Positions 7,297 to 16,244 of a stretch of 26,274 nt of DNA are shown piece by piece (the stretch's first letter is position 1; every line of letters begins with the position of its first letter). The position numbers and the translations under genes were made by a program. The notes beneath the pieces are model-generated. The model worked only from the letters and a program-made list of their open reading frames with translations. It was not told where the DNA came from and did no database searches. Origin of the DNA: Bacillota bacterium. Lineage in GTDB: Bacteria > Vulcanimicrobiota > JAMDEM01. The stretch lies in the NCBI GenBank assembly GCA_023486985.1, contig JAMDEM010000178.1:1-26274 (forward strand). The letters are read 5' to 3'.

Positions 7297-10200
7297 TTAA
7301 ATCATCATGAGCAGCGGAAGTACAAAAAGGTTTACAAATATTGCTAATATGAGTCCGCCCATAACGGCAATGCCGATATTCTGAATTATCTGAGTCCCCG
7401 CTCCCAGAGCCAGGGCAATTGGAAGAAGAGCGAAAACATTTGAAACCATGGTCATCAATATGGGCCTGAATCTTAACTTTACAGAACTGAGTATCGATTC
7501 TTTTCTGTTATAGCCAAGTTCACGATACTTTTTATAGAAATGAAATATCAGGATATTGTTATTTATTACAATACTTAAAACAATGAGCATTCCCATAAAA
7601 GAAGTTATATCCAGTGGCCTGCCTGTAATAAGCAGGGCAAAAAAAACCCCGGAAAGCGTAAGGAACAGGCAGCCGAGAATTATAAGAGCTATGGGTATCC
7701 TTTCAAACTGCAGGATAAGGCATATAAATATAATGATGATTGAGAATATGATTACAAAGGTAAGTTCGCTGAAAGACCTCTGCTGCTCCTTATAAAAACC
7801 TGATACTTCCGGAGCAATATCCGGCGGGATATTCATACCCGCCAGAGCTGACTTTACAGTTTTGACTGCGTATGACATATCATTGCCTTTAAATCTTACA
7901 GTAGTTACCGACACCGGTGAAAGATTGTAATGGCTTATTTCTGGAATATTTTTTTTAAACTTTAAATCAGCCGCATAACTTAAAGGAATGTTGACTCCGG
8001 TGACGGGTGAATAGATAAGCAAATTATTTTTAACATAACTTATCGGGTCTTCGGATGAATGTCCCAGCATAACCCTGAGGCCGATTATTTTTTCACCTTT
8101 TATAACATTGCCGACAACGCTTCCCCAGTACATTGCATTTAACTGATTTATGAGATTTGATGTATTTATACCGTACAAAGTTTCTGCATCCGGCTTTAAC
8201 CTGACCTCTATCGAAGGCGATGCATAGGAAGTCTTAAGATTTATCTCGTCAAGTTCTCCAGATTTTCTGAGAGTGTCTCTGACCTTCTCTCCCCAGGAAA
8301 TAAGTTTGTCGGGATCCGGACCATACAGGATAACCGATATAGGCGCTTCCACTCCAAGGATGTCTCCAAGCCTGTCTTCAAGAATCATAGGTGTATCAAG
8401 CTCTTCAAGGTTCGTGAACTTTCCGGCAATTTTATCCTTTACTTCTTCTTTTATTTCATAAACGGAACGCTTTCTCTCCTTTCTCAGGGTCACAAGAAAA
8501 TCACCGACATTTGCCTGCTCCGATGCATGCCCGAGGCTTGCGCCGACTCTTAATGTCCAGTTTCTTACTTCAGGGGTACTATCTATTAATTTACTGATTT
8601 CCAGGAACTCATTAAAGCTGTCTTTCAAAGAAGTTCCATGCCGCAGGGCTATATCCACCACGAAATTACCTTCATCCCACTTCGGCAGGAAAGTTGAAGG
8701 CAGGTTCTTATACAGCAGGAAACACAGACAGAAACCGGAGAGCATAATGGGAACTGAAATCCAGGAAAACCTTCTCAGACTGCCGAGAAACGGTATGTAC
8801 CAGTCCAGAAACCTGTCGAGCCTGTCTGGTTTTTCTTCAACAGGCACGGCCGGGAGTGAACTATAGACTATAATCGGCGTGAGGAATATTGCCAGAATCT
8901 GGGATATTACATAGGTAAATATAAGGACAAAGGCAAGCTGTTTAAAAAAAGTGCCCACCACGCCTGACACCATAAGAAGAGGCATGAAAATTAAAGTTGA
9001 AACCAGCGTCGCGACAGTCATTGCAGGAAGTATTTCCTTCGAACCTTCCATAACCGCAACCATCTTATCCTTTGATTCCCTGTACCGCTTCTCAATGCTT
9101 TCAATAACAATAATCAGCTGGTCTATCAGCCCCCCTGTTGCGGCCGCCATTCCGCCGAGAGAGAAAATGTTGAAATCAAATCTCAAAAGTTTTATTCCGA
9201 TTATGGTTATAAAGAAAACTACCGGGACAGTAAGCAGAACGGATATGGATATTTTGAACTTCTTTAAAAACAGGAATACGATAAGTGAGGCAATCAAAGT
9301 ACCAAGTATTATAGCATCCCTGACACTTTTGATTGCTGCATTGATAAATTCAGTCTCGTCATAATATTTCCGGACTTCCATGCCGCTGCCTTTCATATTA
9401 TGGTTGAATTGCTTCAACTTCTGATCTATTTCGCTCATAGTATTAATGCTGTTGGCATCCGGCTGCCTTAAAATATTAAATACAACGGCATTTTTAAAAC
9501 CACTGGCTGAAGTAACTTTTATCGGAGGAGCAGTGTCCTCAACTATCAAGGCAATGTCTGAAAGGCTGACATAATTTCCGCCGCTAAGCGGTATCTTTAA
9601 TTCAGATATGTTATTTACGCTGGTGGGTTTCTGGTTAAGTGATAACACATATTGCTGCCTGTAATCCCTTATAATCCCAAGAAACTGGATATTATCCTGT
9701 TCTTTTAAAAGTGTGAGTATCAAATCAACGCTCAATCCATAATTTTTCATTTTCTCAGCATCAAGAACGATTTTATATTCCTGCCATTGAGGAGCTATAA
9801 TTTCTACATCCTGAATCCCATTTACCGATAGAAGAAGCGGCCTTATATTATAGTAAAGAACTTCTGTCAACCTGCCGGGCGGCACATTATCGGACCCGAT
9901 GGCATACATGGCGACAGGATACCTGCTGGGTGTTGCCTGAATTACAGTTATCTTCGCATCAGAAGGCAAAGTGTTTTTTTGTTCTGCCAGCCTTGCCTGT
10001 ACAAGCTGATAAGCCAGGTAAGGATTCATGCTCCAGCTAAAGTAAAGGTTGATATCGGTTGAACCCACAGAGGTGGCGGAAGTTACTCTCTCAACACCCT
10101 GAACTGTTTTAAGGCTCTCCTCAACAGGTCTTGTAATCTGAAAAAGCATCTGATTTACCGGGGCATATCCATTTTCTATGGTCACATTTACCCGGGGAAA

Positions 10201-10329
10201 GAAGACATTGGGAAACACCCCCTGCGATATGGTAGGAGACATCCTGTATCCTACAAAAGCCAGAAGCAGGACAATCATAAATATTGAAATCTTATGCTTT
10301 AGAACCGAGGCAAAAAAACTGTCTTTCAT
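7297..10329 (-). CDS. RND-family efflux pump, inner-membrane transporter
   Basis: A 1010-residue resistance-nodulation-division pump, the energy-using part of a tripartite exporter. It has a membrane helix at 12-30, a first periplasmic loop of about 300 residues, a helix bundle (about 335-490), a second loop (about 545-850) and a final bundle (about 855-1010). The TM4 motif is SLGGMAAATGGLIDQLIIVI. Asp403 aligns with the first proton-relay Asp of AcrB, but the second is Gln404. At the AcrB Lys940 position I read Asn (IVINNNILI, about 923). The SLGG...D pattern is closer to heavy-metal pumps such as CusA than to AcrB, so metal or mixed substrates are possible. It starts 15 nt after the adaptor stop, and its genes are ordered tolC-adaptor-pump. 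The length is near the family norm and nothing looks truncated. Confidence 0.93.
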   Translation of the reverse strand: MKDSFFASVLKHKISIFMIVLLLAFVGYRMSPTISQGVFPNVFFPRVNVTIENGYAPVNQMLFQITRPVEESLKTVQGVERVTSATSVGSTDINLYFSWSMNPYLAYQLVQARLAEQKNTLPSDAKITVIQATPSRYPVAMYAIGSDNVPPGRLTEVLYYNIRPLLLSVNGIQDVEIIAPQWQEYKIVLDAEKMKNYGLSVDLILTLLKEQDNIQFLGIIRDYRQQYVLSLNQKPTSVNNISELKIPLSGGNYVSLSDIALIVEDTAPPIKVTSASGFKNAVVFNILRQPDANSINTMSEIDQKLKQFNHNMKGSGMEVRKYYDETEFINAAIKSVRDAIILGTLIASLIVFLFLKKFKISISVLLTVPVVFFITIIGIKLLRFDFNIFSLGGMAAATGGLIDQLIIVIESIEKRYRESKDKMVAVMEGSKEILPAMTVATLVSTLIFMPLLMVSGVVGTFFKQLAFVLIFTYVISQILAIFLTPIIVYSSLPAVPVEEKPDRLDRFLDWYIPFLGSLRRFSWISVPIMLSGFCLCFLLYKNLPSTFLPKWDEGNFVVDIALRHGTSLKDSFNEFLEISKLIDSTPEVRNWTLRVGASLGHASEQANVGDFLVTLRKERKRSVYEIKEEVKDKIAGKFTNLEELDTPMILEDRLGDILGVEAPISVILYGPDPDKLISWGEKVRDTLRKSGELDEINLKTSYASPSIEVRLKPDAETLYGINTSNLINQLNAMYWGSVVGNVIKGEKIIGLRVMLGHSSEDPISYVKNNLLIYSPVTGVNIPLSYAADLKFKKNIPEISHYNLSPVSVTTVRFKGNDMSYAVKTVKSALAGMNIPPDIAPEVSGFYKEQQRSFSELTFVIIFSIIIIFICLILQFERIPIALIILGCLFLTLSGVFFALLITGRPLDITSFMGMLIVLSIVINNNILIFHFYKKYRELGYNRKESILSSVKLRFRPILMTMVSNVFALLPIALALGAGTQIIQNIGIAVMGGLILAIFVNLFVLPLLMMI

Positions 10330-10344
10330 TTTAATCTGCTTAAT

Positions 10345-11577
10345 CTACTGCTCTACCTTAACAGCAGCTCCCTCCGTTAAAAGATAAGCATTTTCAATTA
10401 TTACCCGGTCTCCACGATTTAACCCGCTTAAAACCAGCACGCTGTCGGTATAATTCTTTCCTATTTTTATATCACGCTTGTAAGCCTTATTGCCCCTGAC
10501 CGTAAAAACCACCGGCACTCCTTCAACAAGAACCACGGCAGATTTCGGTATTTTAAACATGTTTGCAAGACCGGTTATGAAACTCACTTTCACCCCGAGA
10601 TTCAAAGGCAGGGGTTTTGCAGGCATAACCTTAACTCTTATCATATTTGAATCAGCAACCGGATAAATATACCTGACAATACCATCCACTTTTTTGCCGT
10701 TAAAATCAATTTCAGATTTTTGCCCGCTTTTAATATTTCCAGCCTGATCCGCCGGTATAAGGGCTTCCACATATTCATAACCGGTGGATGCAATAGCGGC
10801 AAGGCTCTGTCCGTAGTTTGCAAAACTTCCTTCCGGCGCAATATCAATAAGATACCCGGAATACGGCGAACTTACCCTGAAGTTCTCCATGCGAAGCTTC
10901 AGCTTGCTCAAAAGCATTAAAGAATCCTGATTTTCTGACTTTTTTGTCTCAATATCATTCTTTATGCCCTGGGCTTCTATATCAATGTTGCGGGATTCGA
11001 TTTGAAGCGCTCTTAGGCCGTTTTTGACATTTCTGAGATCATTTTTAGTTACCAGGCCGAGGGTTAACATCTCCCGGTAATCCTTTAATTTTGCCTCGTC
11101 CTCCTTTATTTGCTCCTGATTCAGCCTTTTTTTACTATCACTTTCCTGAATTTTCCGCCGGAGTATACCGATCGAGGTTTGATTAATGCTGATTTTACTA
11201 TTCAGAGATGAAATATCGCTGTTGACATCCGGGTTGCTTATAACGGCAAGAGCCGCCCCTTTCCCGACAAAGTCTCCTTTATTAAAATAAACTCTGGTTA
11301 CTTTTCCCTCTGAAAGAGCAGGAATCGAGAAAGTTCTGGAGGGCATAACCTTTCCCTGGGACTCAAGCATGATGTTTTCTGCAGAAGAAGTGACCGTGAC
11401 TACTTTTACCTCCACAGGTAAAGTTTCAGGTTTACCCGTCTCTGACTCCCCGCCGGATGAAATACTGCTTTTTGTCATCCTGCTCTGAAAATGTTTTAGC
11501 ACAAAGAACGCTGAAAGGAAAAGCATCAGAACAACAGCGATTGATATGAAAATATTTTTTGTTAATCTTGATTTCAC
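10345..11577 (-). CDS. RND periplasmic adaptor (HlyD/membrane fusion protein), full length
   Basis: A 410-residue adaptor linking the RND pump to the outer-membrane channel. A membrane anchor lies at residues 8-28. The barrel-sandwich (lipoyl-like) domain is split into halves at about 88-115 (GKVTRVYFNKGDFVGKGAAL) and about 235-265 (SPYSGYLIDIAPEGSFANYG), separated by a long alpha-hairpin (about 118-230). A beta-barrel and membrane-proximal region complete it (about 270-410). The start is GTG, overlapping the stop of the TolC tail fragment by 4 bp (GTGA), so translation is coupled. The first 279 codons are repeated identically at 11986-12823. This copy is complete and sits next to the pump, so it is the working one. 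Confidence 0.93.
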   Translation of the reverse strand: MKSRLTKNIFISIAVVLMLFLSAFFVLKHFQSRMTKSSISSGGESETGKPETLPVEVKVVTVTSSAENIMLESQGKVMPSRTFSIPALSEGKVTRVYFNKGDFVGKGAALAVISNPDVNSDISSLNSKISINQTSIGILRRKIQESDSKKRLNQEQIKEDEAKLKDYREMLTLGLVTKNDLRNVKNGLRALQIESRNIDIEAQGIKNDIETKKSENQDSLMLLSKLKLRMENFRVSSPYSGYLIDIAPEGSFANYGQSLAAIASTGYEYVEALIPADQAGNIKSGQKSEIDFNGKKVDGIVRYIYPVADSNMIRVKVMPAKPLPLNLGVKVSFITGLANMFKIPKSAVVLVEGVPVVFTVRGNKAYKRDIKIGKNYTDSVLVLSGLNRGDRVIIENAYLLTEGAAVKVEQ

Positions 11578-11970
11578 TGATAAATATCCCCTTCAGTCAG
11601 ATGATAAAGATACCAGTAGTTCCTGTTCAATTTAGTCGTGTTATTTATTAAGCCTTCCCGTGCGGCAAGATATTCCCTGAAAGTGTTAATAAGAGCCATA
11701 AAATCTATTACCTGCTTTTCATAACCTTTCATCTGCTTTTTGAGAGTATCGTCTGAAACTTCAACCGCTTGATTCAAGGATTTTATCAGCTCCCGGCCCG
11801 ATTGAATTTCAATTAAAGTATTCCTGTAAGTATCCAGCAGAGCGATTTCAGTGTTTTTGTATTCTAACTCGAGACCGGCTATACTGTCTTTCAGAGACTG
11901 GATTCGATAGCGTTTGCCGCCGTCGGGAAAATGAAAATTCAGGTTTGCATAAATTGTATAAAGATTACCG
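10740..11970. repeat. 1231-bp direct repeat, copy 1
   Basis: Identical, as far as I could compare line by line, to 11986-13216 (offset 1246). It runs from the middle of the full adaptor gene through its start into the TolC C-terminal region. The two copies are separated by only 15 bp (11971-11985). Confidence 0.93.
11574..11970 (-). pseudogene. TolC-family C-terminal fragment created by tandem duplication
   Basis: This stretch repeats, base for base, the last 131 or so codons of the complete TolC-like gene at 12820-14067, including its stop and the 4-bp overlap with the next adaptor gene. It lacks the signal peptide, the first half of the barrel/tunnel and any start signal of its own. A TTG inside it (MNQAVEVSDD...) is only the internal Leu codon of TolC. 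It is not expected to yield a working channel. Its retained stop/start overlap may still help translation of the full adaptor, if ribosomes enter here. Confidence 0.9.
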
Positions 11971-11986
11971 GGAGATGTTAACCCTC
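11963..11986. repeat. 24-nt inverted copy of adaptor sequence at the duplication junction
   Basis: These 24 bases are the exact reverse complement of 11059-11082 and of the matching place in copy 2 (12305-12328). They encode DYREMLTL on the plus strand, whereas the adaptor encodes the same peptide on the minus strand. The first 8 bases (GATTACCG, 11963-11970) are shared with TolC and the last base with the adaptor, so the insert bridges the two repeat ends through microhomology. Confidence 0.9.
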
Positions 11987-12823
11987 AGCCTGATCCGCCG
12001 GTATAAGGGCTTCCACATATTCATAACCGGTGGATGCAATAGCGGCAAGGCTCTGTCCGTAGTTTGCAAAACTTCCTTCCGGCGCAATATCAATAAGATA
12101 CCCGGAATACGGCGAACTTACCCTGAAGTTCTCCATGCGAAGCTTCAGCTTGCTCAAAAGCATTAAAGAATCCTGATTTTCTGACTTTTTTGTCTCAATA
12201 TCATTCTTTATGCCCTGGGCTTCTATATCAATGTTGCGGGATTCGATTTGAAGCGCTCTTAGGCCGTTTTTGACATTTCTGAGATCATTTTTAGTTACCA
12301 GGCCGAGGGTTAACATCTCCCGGTAATCCTTTAATTTTGCCTCGTCCTCCTTTATTTGCTCCTGATTCAGCCTTTTTTTACTATCACTTTCCTGAATTTT
12401 CCGCCGGAGTATACCGATCGAGGTTTGATTAATGCTGATTTTACTATTCAGAGATGAAATATCGCTGTTGACATCCGGGTTGCTTATAACGGCAAGAGCC
12501 GCCCCTTTCCCGACAAAGTCTCCTTTATTAAAATAAACTCTGGTTACTTTTCCCTCTGAAAGAGCAGGAATCGAGAAAGTTCTGGAGGGCATAACCTTTC
12601 CCTGGGACTCAAGCATGATGTTTTCTGCAGAAGAAGTGACCGTGACTACTTTTACCTCCACAGGTAAAGTTTCAGGTTTACCCGTCTCTGACTCCCCGCC
12701 GGATGAAATACTGCTTTTTGTCATCCTGCTCTGAAAATGTTTTAGCACAAAGAACGCTGAAAGGAAAAGCATCAGAACAACAGCGATTGATATGAAAATA
12801 TTTTTTGTTAATCTTGATTTCAC
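11978..12823 (-). pseudogene. Truncated duplicate of the RND adaptor
   Basis: It encodes the first 279 residues of the adaptor identically (anchor, both barrel-sandwich halves, alpha-hairpin). It then reads two junction residues (Glu-Gly) and stops at TAA inside a 24-nt inverted insert. The C-terminal beta-barrel and membrane-proximal domains, which contact the pump, are missing. It directly follows the complete TolC gene with the normal GTGA overlap, so it would be translated. It could be inert or could compete with the full adaptor for TolC. Perfect identity to 10740-11577 means the duplication is very recent or artefactual. Confidence 0.9.
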
Positions 12824-13216
12824 TGATAAATATCCCCTTCAGTCAGATGATAAAGATACCAGTAGTTCCTGTTCAATTTAGTCGTGTTATTTATTAAGCC
12901 TTCCCGTGCGGCAAGATATTCCCTGAAAGTGTTAATAAGAGCCATAAAATCTATTACCTGCTTTTCATAACCTTTCATCTGCTTTTTGAGAGTATCGTCT
13001 GAAACTTCAACCGCTTGATTCAAGGATTTTATCAGCTCCCGGCCCGATTGAATTTCAATTAAAGTATTCCTGTAAGTATCCAGCAGAGCGATTTCAGTGT
13101 TTTTGTATTCTAACTCGAGACCGGCTATACTGTCTTTCAGAGACTGGATTCGATAGCGTTTGCCGCCGTCGGGAAAATGAAAATTCAGGTTTGCATAAAT
13201 TGTATAAAGATTACCG
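11986..13216. repeat. 1231-bp direct repeat, copy 2
   Basis: Second unit of the tandem duplication. It covers the truncated adaptor and the C-terminal part of the complete TolC gene. Left of 11986 the sequence becomes the inverted insert; right of 13216 the authentic TolC sequence continues. Confidence 0.93.
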
Positions 13217-14067
13217 TTCGCAGTTGGATCGCGGTTCAGTTCATACGAATTGCCGACCTGTAAATCGGGATACCATCCTTTTTGTTCACTCTCAATATCA
13301 ACTTCAAATTTTTTCCTGCTTGCATCAAAGGCATATAATTCAGGAGAATGCTTGATGTAGTCCGGCTCGCTCAGGCAGATGACTCCTATTTTGTCCGGGT
13401 AGCTGATATTGAGAGACTGCCTGCCTGTCAGCAGCATCAGCGATTGTTCCGCCTTTTTTTCTTCGGACCTGTATGATTCAATAAGGCTGGATTCGTTTAA
13501 TTTTTCAATTTCCCATCTGTTTAATTCCACCCCGGGAAATATCCCTTTTTTTATTCCCTGTTTTACAAGCGTGATACCTTTATCGAGCCACTTGAGATTT
13601 TCTTCCCGCATGCTTATAAGCATTTTGTTTCGAACCAGATTAAAATAGTTATCACTAACAGCCGAGAACAGCTTTTTTCTCTCGATGTTTATTTTAAGTT
13701 TTGTCATATAAATATCGTAATACTTTTTCTCCCGCTCAAATCTTGTCTTATCAAAGATATCAAAAGTTCCGAAAAAATCAATATCTGATATGGTATATTG
13801 TCCGGCCAGCCGCGAGGATATGTTCGAATGAGACAGGCCTGCGCTGTAATTAGAAAATCTTTTCTTATCAAGGGCAAGCTGCTCATTGAGTAAAGATTGT
13901 TCCTGATAATTCAAGGCTTTTATGGCTGGTGAATTATTTGCAGACGCCTTAAATATATCCATTAAACTGTCAGCCCAGGCGTATTTACTTATAAAAACAA
14001 TAAATAATAAGCTTATCGAACACCATTTAATAATACTGGTTGCCATTATTCTTTTTGAAATATTCAT
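12820..14067 (-). CDS. TolC-family outer-membrane efflux channel, full length
   Basis: A 415-residue outer-membrane factor for the RND exporter. The signal peptide (about 1-32, ending KYAWA) is followed by the alpha-helical tunnel and beta-strand repeats of the family; long heptad-like helices are evident at about 150-225 and 300-375. The length fits compact TolC/CusC-type channels. No cysteine lipobox is seen, so it is not lipid-anchored like some CusC homologues. The annotated ATG (14067) has no clear ribosome site. A second ATG at codon 8 also leaves a usable signal peptide, so the exact start is open. Its stop overlaps the truncated adaptor by 4 bp. A candidate regulator site and weak -10 box lie just upstream. 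Confidence 0.9.
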   Translation of the reverse strand: MNISKRIMATSIIKWCSISLLFIVFISKYAWADSLMDIFKASANNSPAIKALNYQEQSLLNEQLALDKKRFSNYSAGLSHSNISSRLAGQYTISDIDFFGTFDIFDKTRFEREKKYYDIYMTKLKINIERKKLFSAVSDNYFNLVRNKMLISMREENLKWLDKGITLVKQGIKKGIFPGVELNRWEIEKLNESSLIESYRSEEKKAEQSLMLLTGRQSLNISYPDKIGVICLSEPDYIKHSPELYAFDASRKKFEVDIESEQKGWYPDLQVGNSYELNRDPTANGNLYTIYANLNFHFPDGGKRYRIQSLKDSIAGLELEYKNTEIALLDTYRNTLIEIQSGRELIKSLNQAVEVSDDTLKKQMKGYEKQVIDFMALINTFREYLAAREGLINNTTKLNRNYWYLYHLTEGDIYQ

Positions 14068-14091
14068 TAAGTAGAGAATACCAGACTGTTT

Positions 14092-14130
14092 CTTACAGGA
14101 AGATGACAGAAAGATTACAGTTCTGTAATC
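14092..14130 (-). promoter_or_regulatory. Candidate response-regulator box: three CTGT half-sites at 11-bp spacing plus a palindrome
   Basis: On the minus strand, CTGTAATC, CTGTCATC and CTGTAAG begin at 14120, 14109 and 14098, exactly 11 bp apart. This is the layout of OmpR/PhoB-class tandem sites and is close in wording to the Pho box. The first unit also forms the perfect palindrome GATTACAG-TT-CTGTAATC (14113-14130). It lies in the 70-bp gap between the kinase stop and tolC. About 11 bp past the last unit is a possible -10 box, TATTCT (14075-14080). It would suit control of the pump genes by the OmpR-type regulator at 15573-16244. Confidence 0.55.
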
Positions 14131-14137
14131 AGGGCGC

Positions 14138-15592
14138 TCAGTTTGCCGGTGAAAACTTCAGGGTTACCGTCGTTCCTTTACCGGGCAGGCTCTGCACTGT
14201 TACCGTGCCTCCGTGTAAATCCATTATAGACTTGACTATGGCAAGGCCCAATCCCGTTCCCGGCGAGTACCCGGAGCGCGAGGGGTCAGCCCTGTAGAAA
14301 CGGTCAAATATTCTCGGGAGGTGTTCCGGCTCAATGCCTGAGCCTGTGTCGCTTACGCCGACTTCGGCCGATTGATCATCCGATTGTCTGACAGAAATAT
14401 CAATCTTCCCGCCGCGCGGGGTATACCGGACTGCATTGGAGAGGAGATTGCCGAGCGCCCGCTGAAACAGGATGCGGTCTGCATATAATAATGCCTGTCC
14501 CGCATAAGTTGTCTCGACCCCTTTCTCACCGGCTAAAACATTATAAAATTCCAGAACTGTTTTAATTTCTTTGCGGGCGTCAAACAATGATTTATCAATC
14601 CTGGCTTCTGAGTTTTCAGCACTGGCCAGAAAAAGCATACTTTCTATCATACCTGAAAGCCTGCGGTATTCTTCAAGGCTTGATTCAAGAACCTGCATGT
14701 ATTCCCCGGATGTTCTGGCTCTTGAAAGAACGACTTCGGCTTCACCCATGAGATTATTGATAGGCGTACGCAACTCATGAGCCAGATCGGCTGAAAATTG
14801 AGACAACCGGGTAAAGGAATCTTCAAGGCGCCCGAGCATATCGTCAAAAGCTGAAGCGAGCGAAACCAGCTCCAGGGGCCACTTTATTGTACCGATCCGT
14901 TCTCGAAGCCGGTTTAAAGTGACCTGCTGAACACTCTTTGTTATTTCTTCAAGCGGCTGCATTCCTTTTTTTGCAATGAACGAGCCTGCGGCGGCTGAAG
15001 ACAATATTCCCAGAAAGAGAACAAGGGATAACTTCCGGCGATAGTCCGCGACAACGGCATCTTCATATGAAATATCCAGAGCCACCTGGATGAGCCACTT
15101 TTTTATGCCGGAACGGCCCAGCCCTGCCCATGCTGACATCAGGATATATGTCCGGCCGTCGCGCAACCTCTGTTTTATTCCTTTTGCGGGGTTCTCTTCC
15201 ACCCCGTAAGGAGGGGGAAACAACGATGCGGGAATTATACTGCTCAATCCCGGAGTTTCAATCAGGATGCGATTTTTCTCATCCGTGATTCTGGCATAAT
15301 ACCGGAAAAACTGGAAAGCAGTCCCTTCCCATTTCACTTCTTCCTCAATGTTCTTCGGGTTATCAGGGCGTTTCTGTAAAATAACACGCAGGACATGGAT
15401 CTCGTTGACCAGGAACCGGTTGTCTTCTTTTTTTAGGCTGTCTATAAGCACCCCGTATAAAAAAACAGTAGCAATGATGAGCAGCCCGGATGCTGATATA
15501 ATATACAAAAAAACTAACTTCCGTGCAACCGACCCGCGGGGTGAGTTCGATTTACCGTATCCTGTTACGTTTTCAGCGCTCTTCAAAGACAT
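14138..15592 (-). CDS. Two-component sensor histidine kinase (heavy-metal-sensor-like)
   Basis: A 484-residue inner-membrane kinase. Transmembrane helices lie at about 25-49 and 188-207, bracketing a periplasmic sensor region of about 140 residues. A HAMP segment follows (about 208-260). The H-box FSADLAHELRTPINNLMGEA has the phosphorylated His272. The N-box GNLLSNAVRYTP (Asn386), G1 DTGSG (415-419) and G2 GTGLGLAI (445-452) form the ATP site. Layout and H-box resemble CusS/CopS-type metal sensors, but no clear metal-ligand cluster stands out in the sensor loop, so the signal is unproven. Its start overlaps the regulator gene by 20 bp, and the RND exporter genes follow on the same strand. Confidence 0.93.
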   Translation of the reverse strand: MSLKSAENVTGYGKSNSPRGSVARKLVFLYIISASGLLIIATVFLYGVLIDSLKKEDNRFLVNEIHVLRVILQKRPDNPKNIEEEVKWEGTAFQFFRYYARITDEKNRILIETPGLSSIIPASLFPPPYGVEENPAKGIKQRLRDGRTYILMSAWAGLGRSGIKKWLIQVALDISYEDAVVADYRRKLSLVLFLGILSSAAAGSFIAKKGMQPLEEITKSVQQVTLNRLRERIGTIKWPLELVSLASAFDDMLGRLEDSFTRLSQFSADLAHELRTPINNLMGEAEVVLSRARTSGEYMQVLESSLEEYRRLSGMIESMLFLASAENSEARIDKSLFDARKEIKTVLEFYNVLAGEKGVETTYAGQALLYADRILFQRALGNLLSNAVRYTPRGGKIDISVRQSDDQSAEVGVSDTGSGIEPEHLPRIFDRFYRADPSRSGYSPGTGLGLAIVKSIMDLHGGTVTVQSLPGKGTTVTLKFSPAN

Positions 15593-16244
15593 ATCCTACA
15601 CCGCGAATGGTATGAATTAATTTATTTTCAAAAGGGTCATCAACTTTTCTTCTAAGCCTGCGGATAGCGACGTCCACAACATTGGTATCACTGTCAAAGT
15701 TCATATCCCAGACCTCTTCTGCGATCAGTGTCCGTGAGAGGACTTCCCCTGCCCGTTGCGCCATCATCAGCAGAAGAGCAAACTCCTTAGGCGTCAATTC
15801 AAGGATTTGCCCGCCTCTTATTGCCCTGCGCCTCACGAGATTAATCTCCATGTCCGCAATCCTGAGTATTTCGGTTTGCCGGATCGGGCCGCGGCGGAGG
15901 ATACTGCGCACCCGGGCTAGCAATTCAGAGAACGAAAAAGGCTTCACCAGATAGTCGTCTGCACCTGATTCCAGCCCTCTGACCCTGTCATGAACCGAGT
16001 CACGTGCAGTCAGGAAAAGGACTGGTGTTTGCTTTCCCCTCTGCCTTATTCCGGCAATAATTGACCAGCCATCTTTACCCGGCAGCATTACATCAAGGAT
16101 AATAAGGTCGTATTCGCGGGTTGTAGCAAGAAAGAAACCCTCCTCGCCCTCACAGGTTATATCTACTACAAAGCCGCTTTCAGTCAGCCCTTTTCGAAGG
16201 TATAACGCTGTTTTTTGTTCATCTTCTATGATTAAAACACGCAT
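15573..16244 (-). CDS. OmpR/CusR-type response regulator
   Basis: A 223-residue transcription factor. The receiver domain (1-115) has the acidic pocket (Glu7, Asp8, Glu9), phosphoacceptor Asp51 in IILDVMLPGKDG, Thr79 in LFLTARD and Lys101 in VKPFSF. The C-terminal winged helix (about 125-220) carries LTPKEFALLLMMAQRAGEV and VVDVAIRRLRRKVDD, the OmpR-family DNA-recognition blocks. It is the partner of the overlapping kinase gene and probably regulates the exporter operon; see the tandem site at 14092-14130. Family and partner are clear. The regulated genes are inferred from position. Confidence 0.95.
   Translation of the reverse strand: MRVLIIEDEQKTALYLRKGLTESGFVVDITCEGEEGFFLATTREYDLIILDVMLPGKDGWSIIAGIRQRGKQTPVLFLTARDSVHDRVRGLESGADDYLVKPFSFSELLARVRSILRRGPIRQTEILRIADMEINLVRRRAIRGGQILELTPKEFALLLMMAQRAGEVLSRTLIAEEVWDMNFDSDTNVVDVAIRRLRRKVDDPFENKLIHTIRGVGYVFEER

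Noticed and set aside
11945..12166. Plus-strand open frame across the duplication junction containing DYREMLTL
   Set aside because: The peptide comes from the 24-nt inverted adaptor copy; the rest is antisense of the truncated adaptor. There is no ribosome site or family match.
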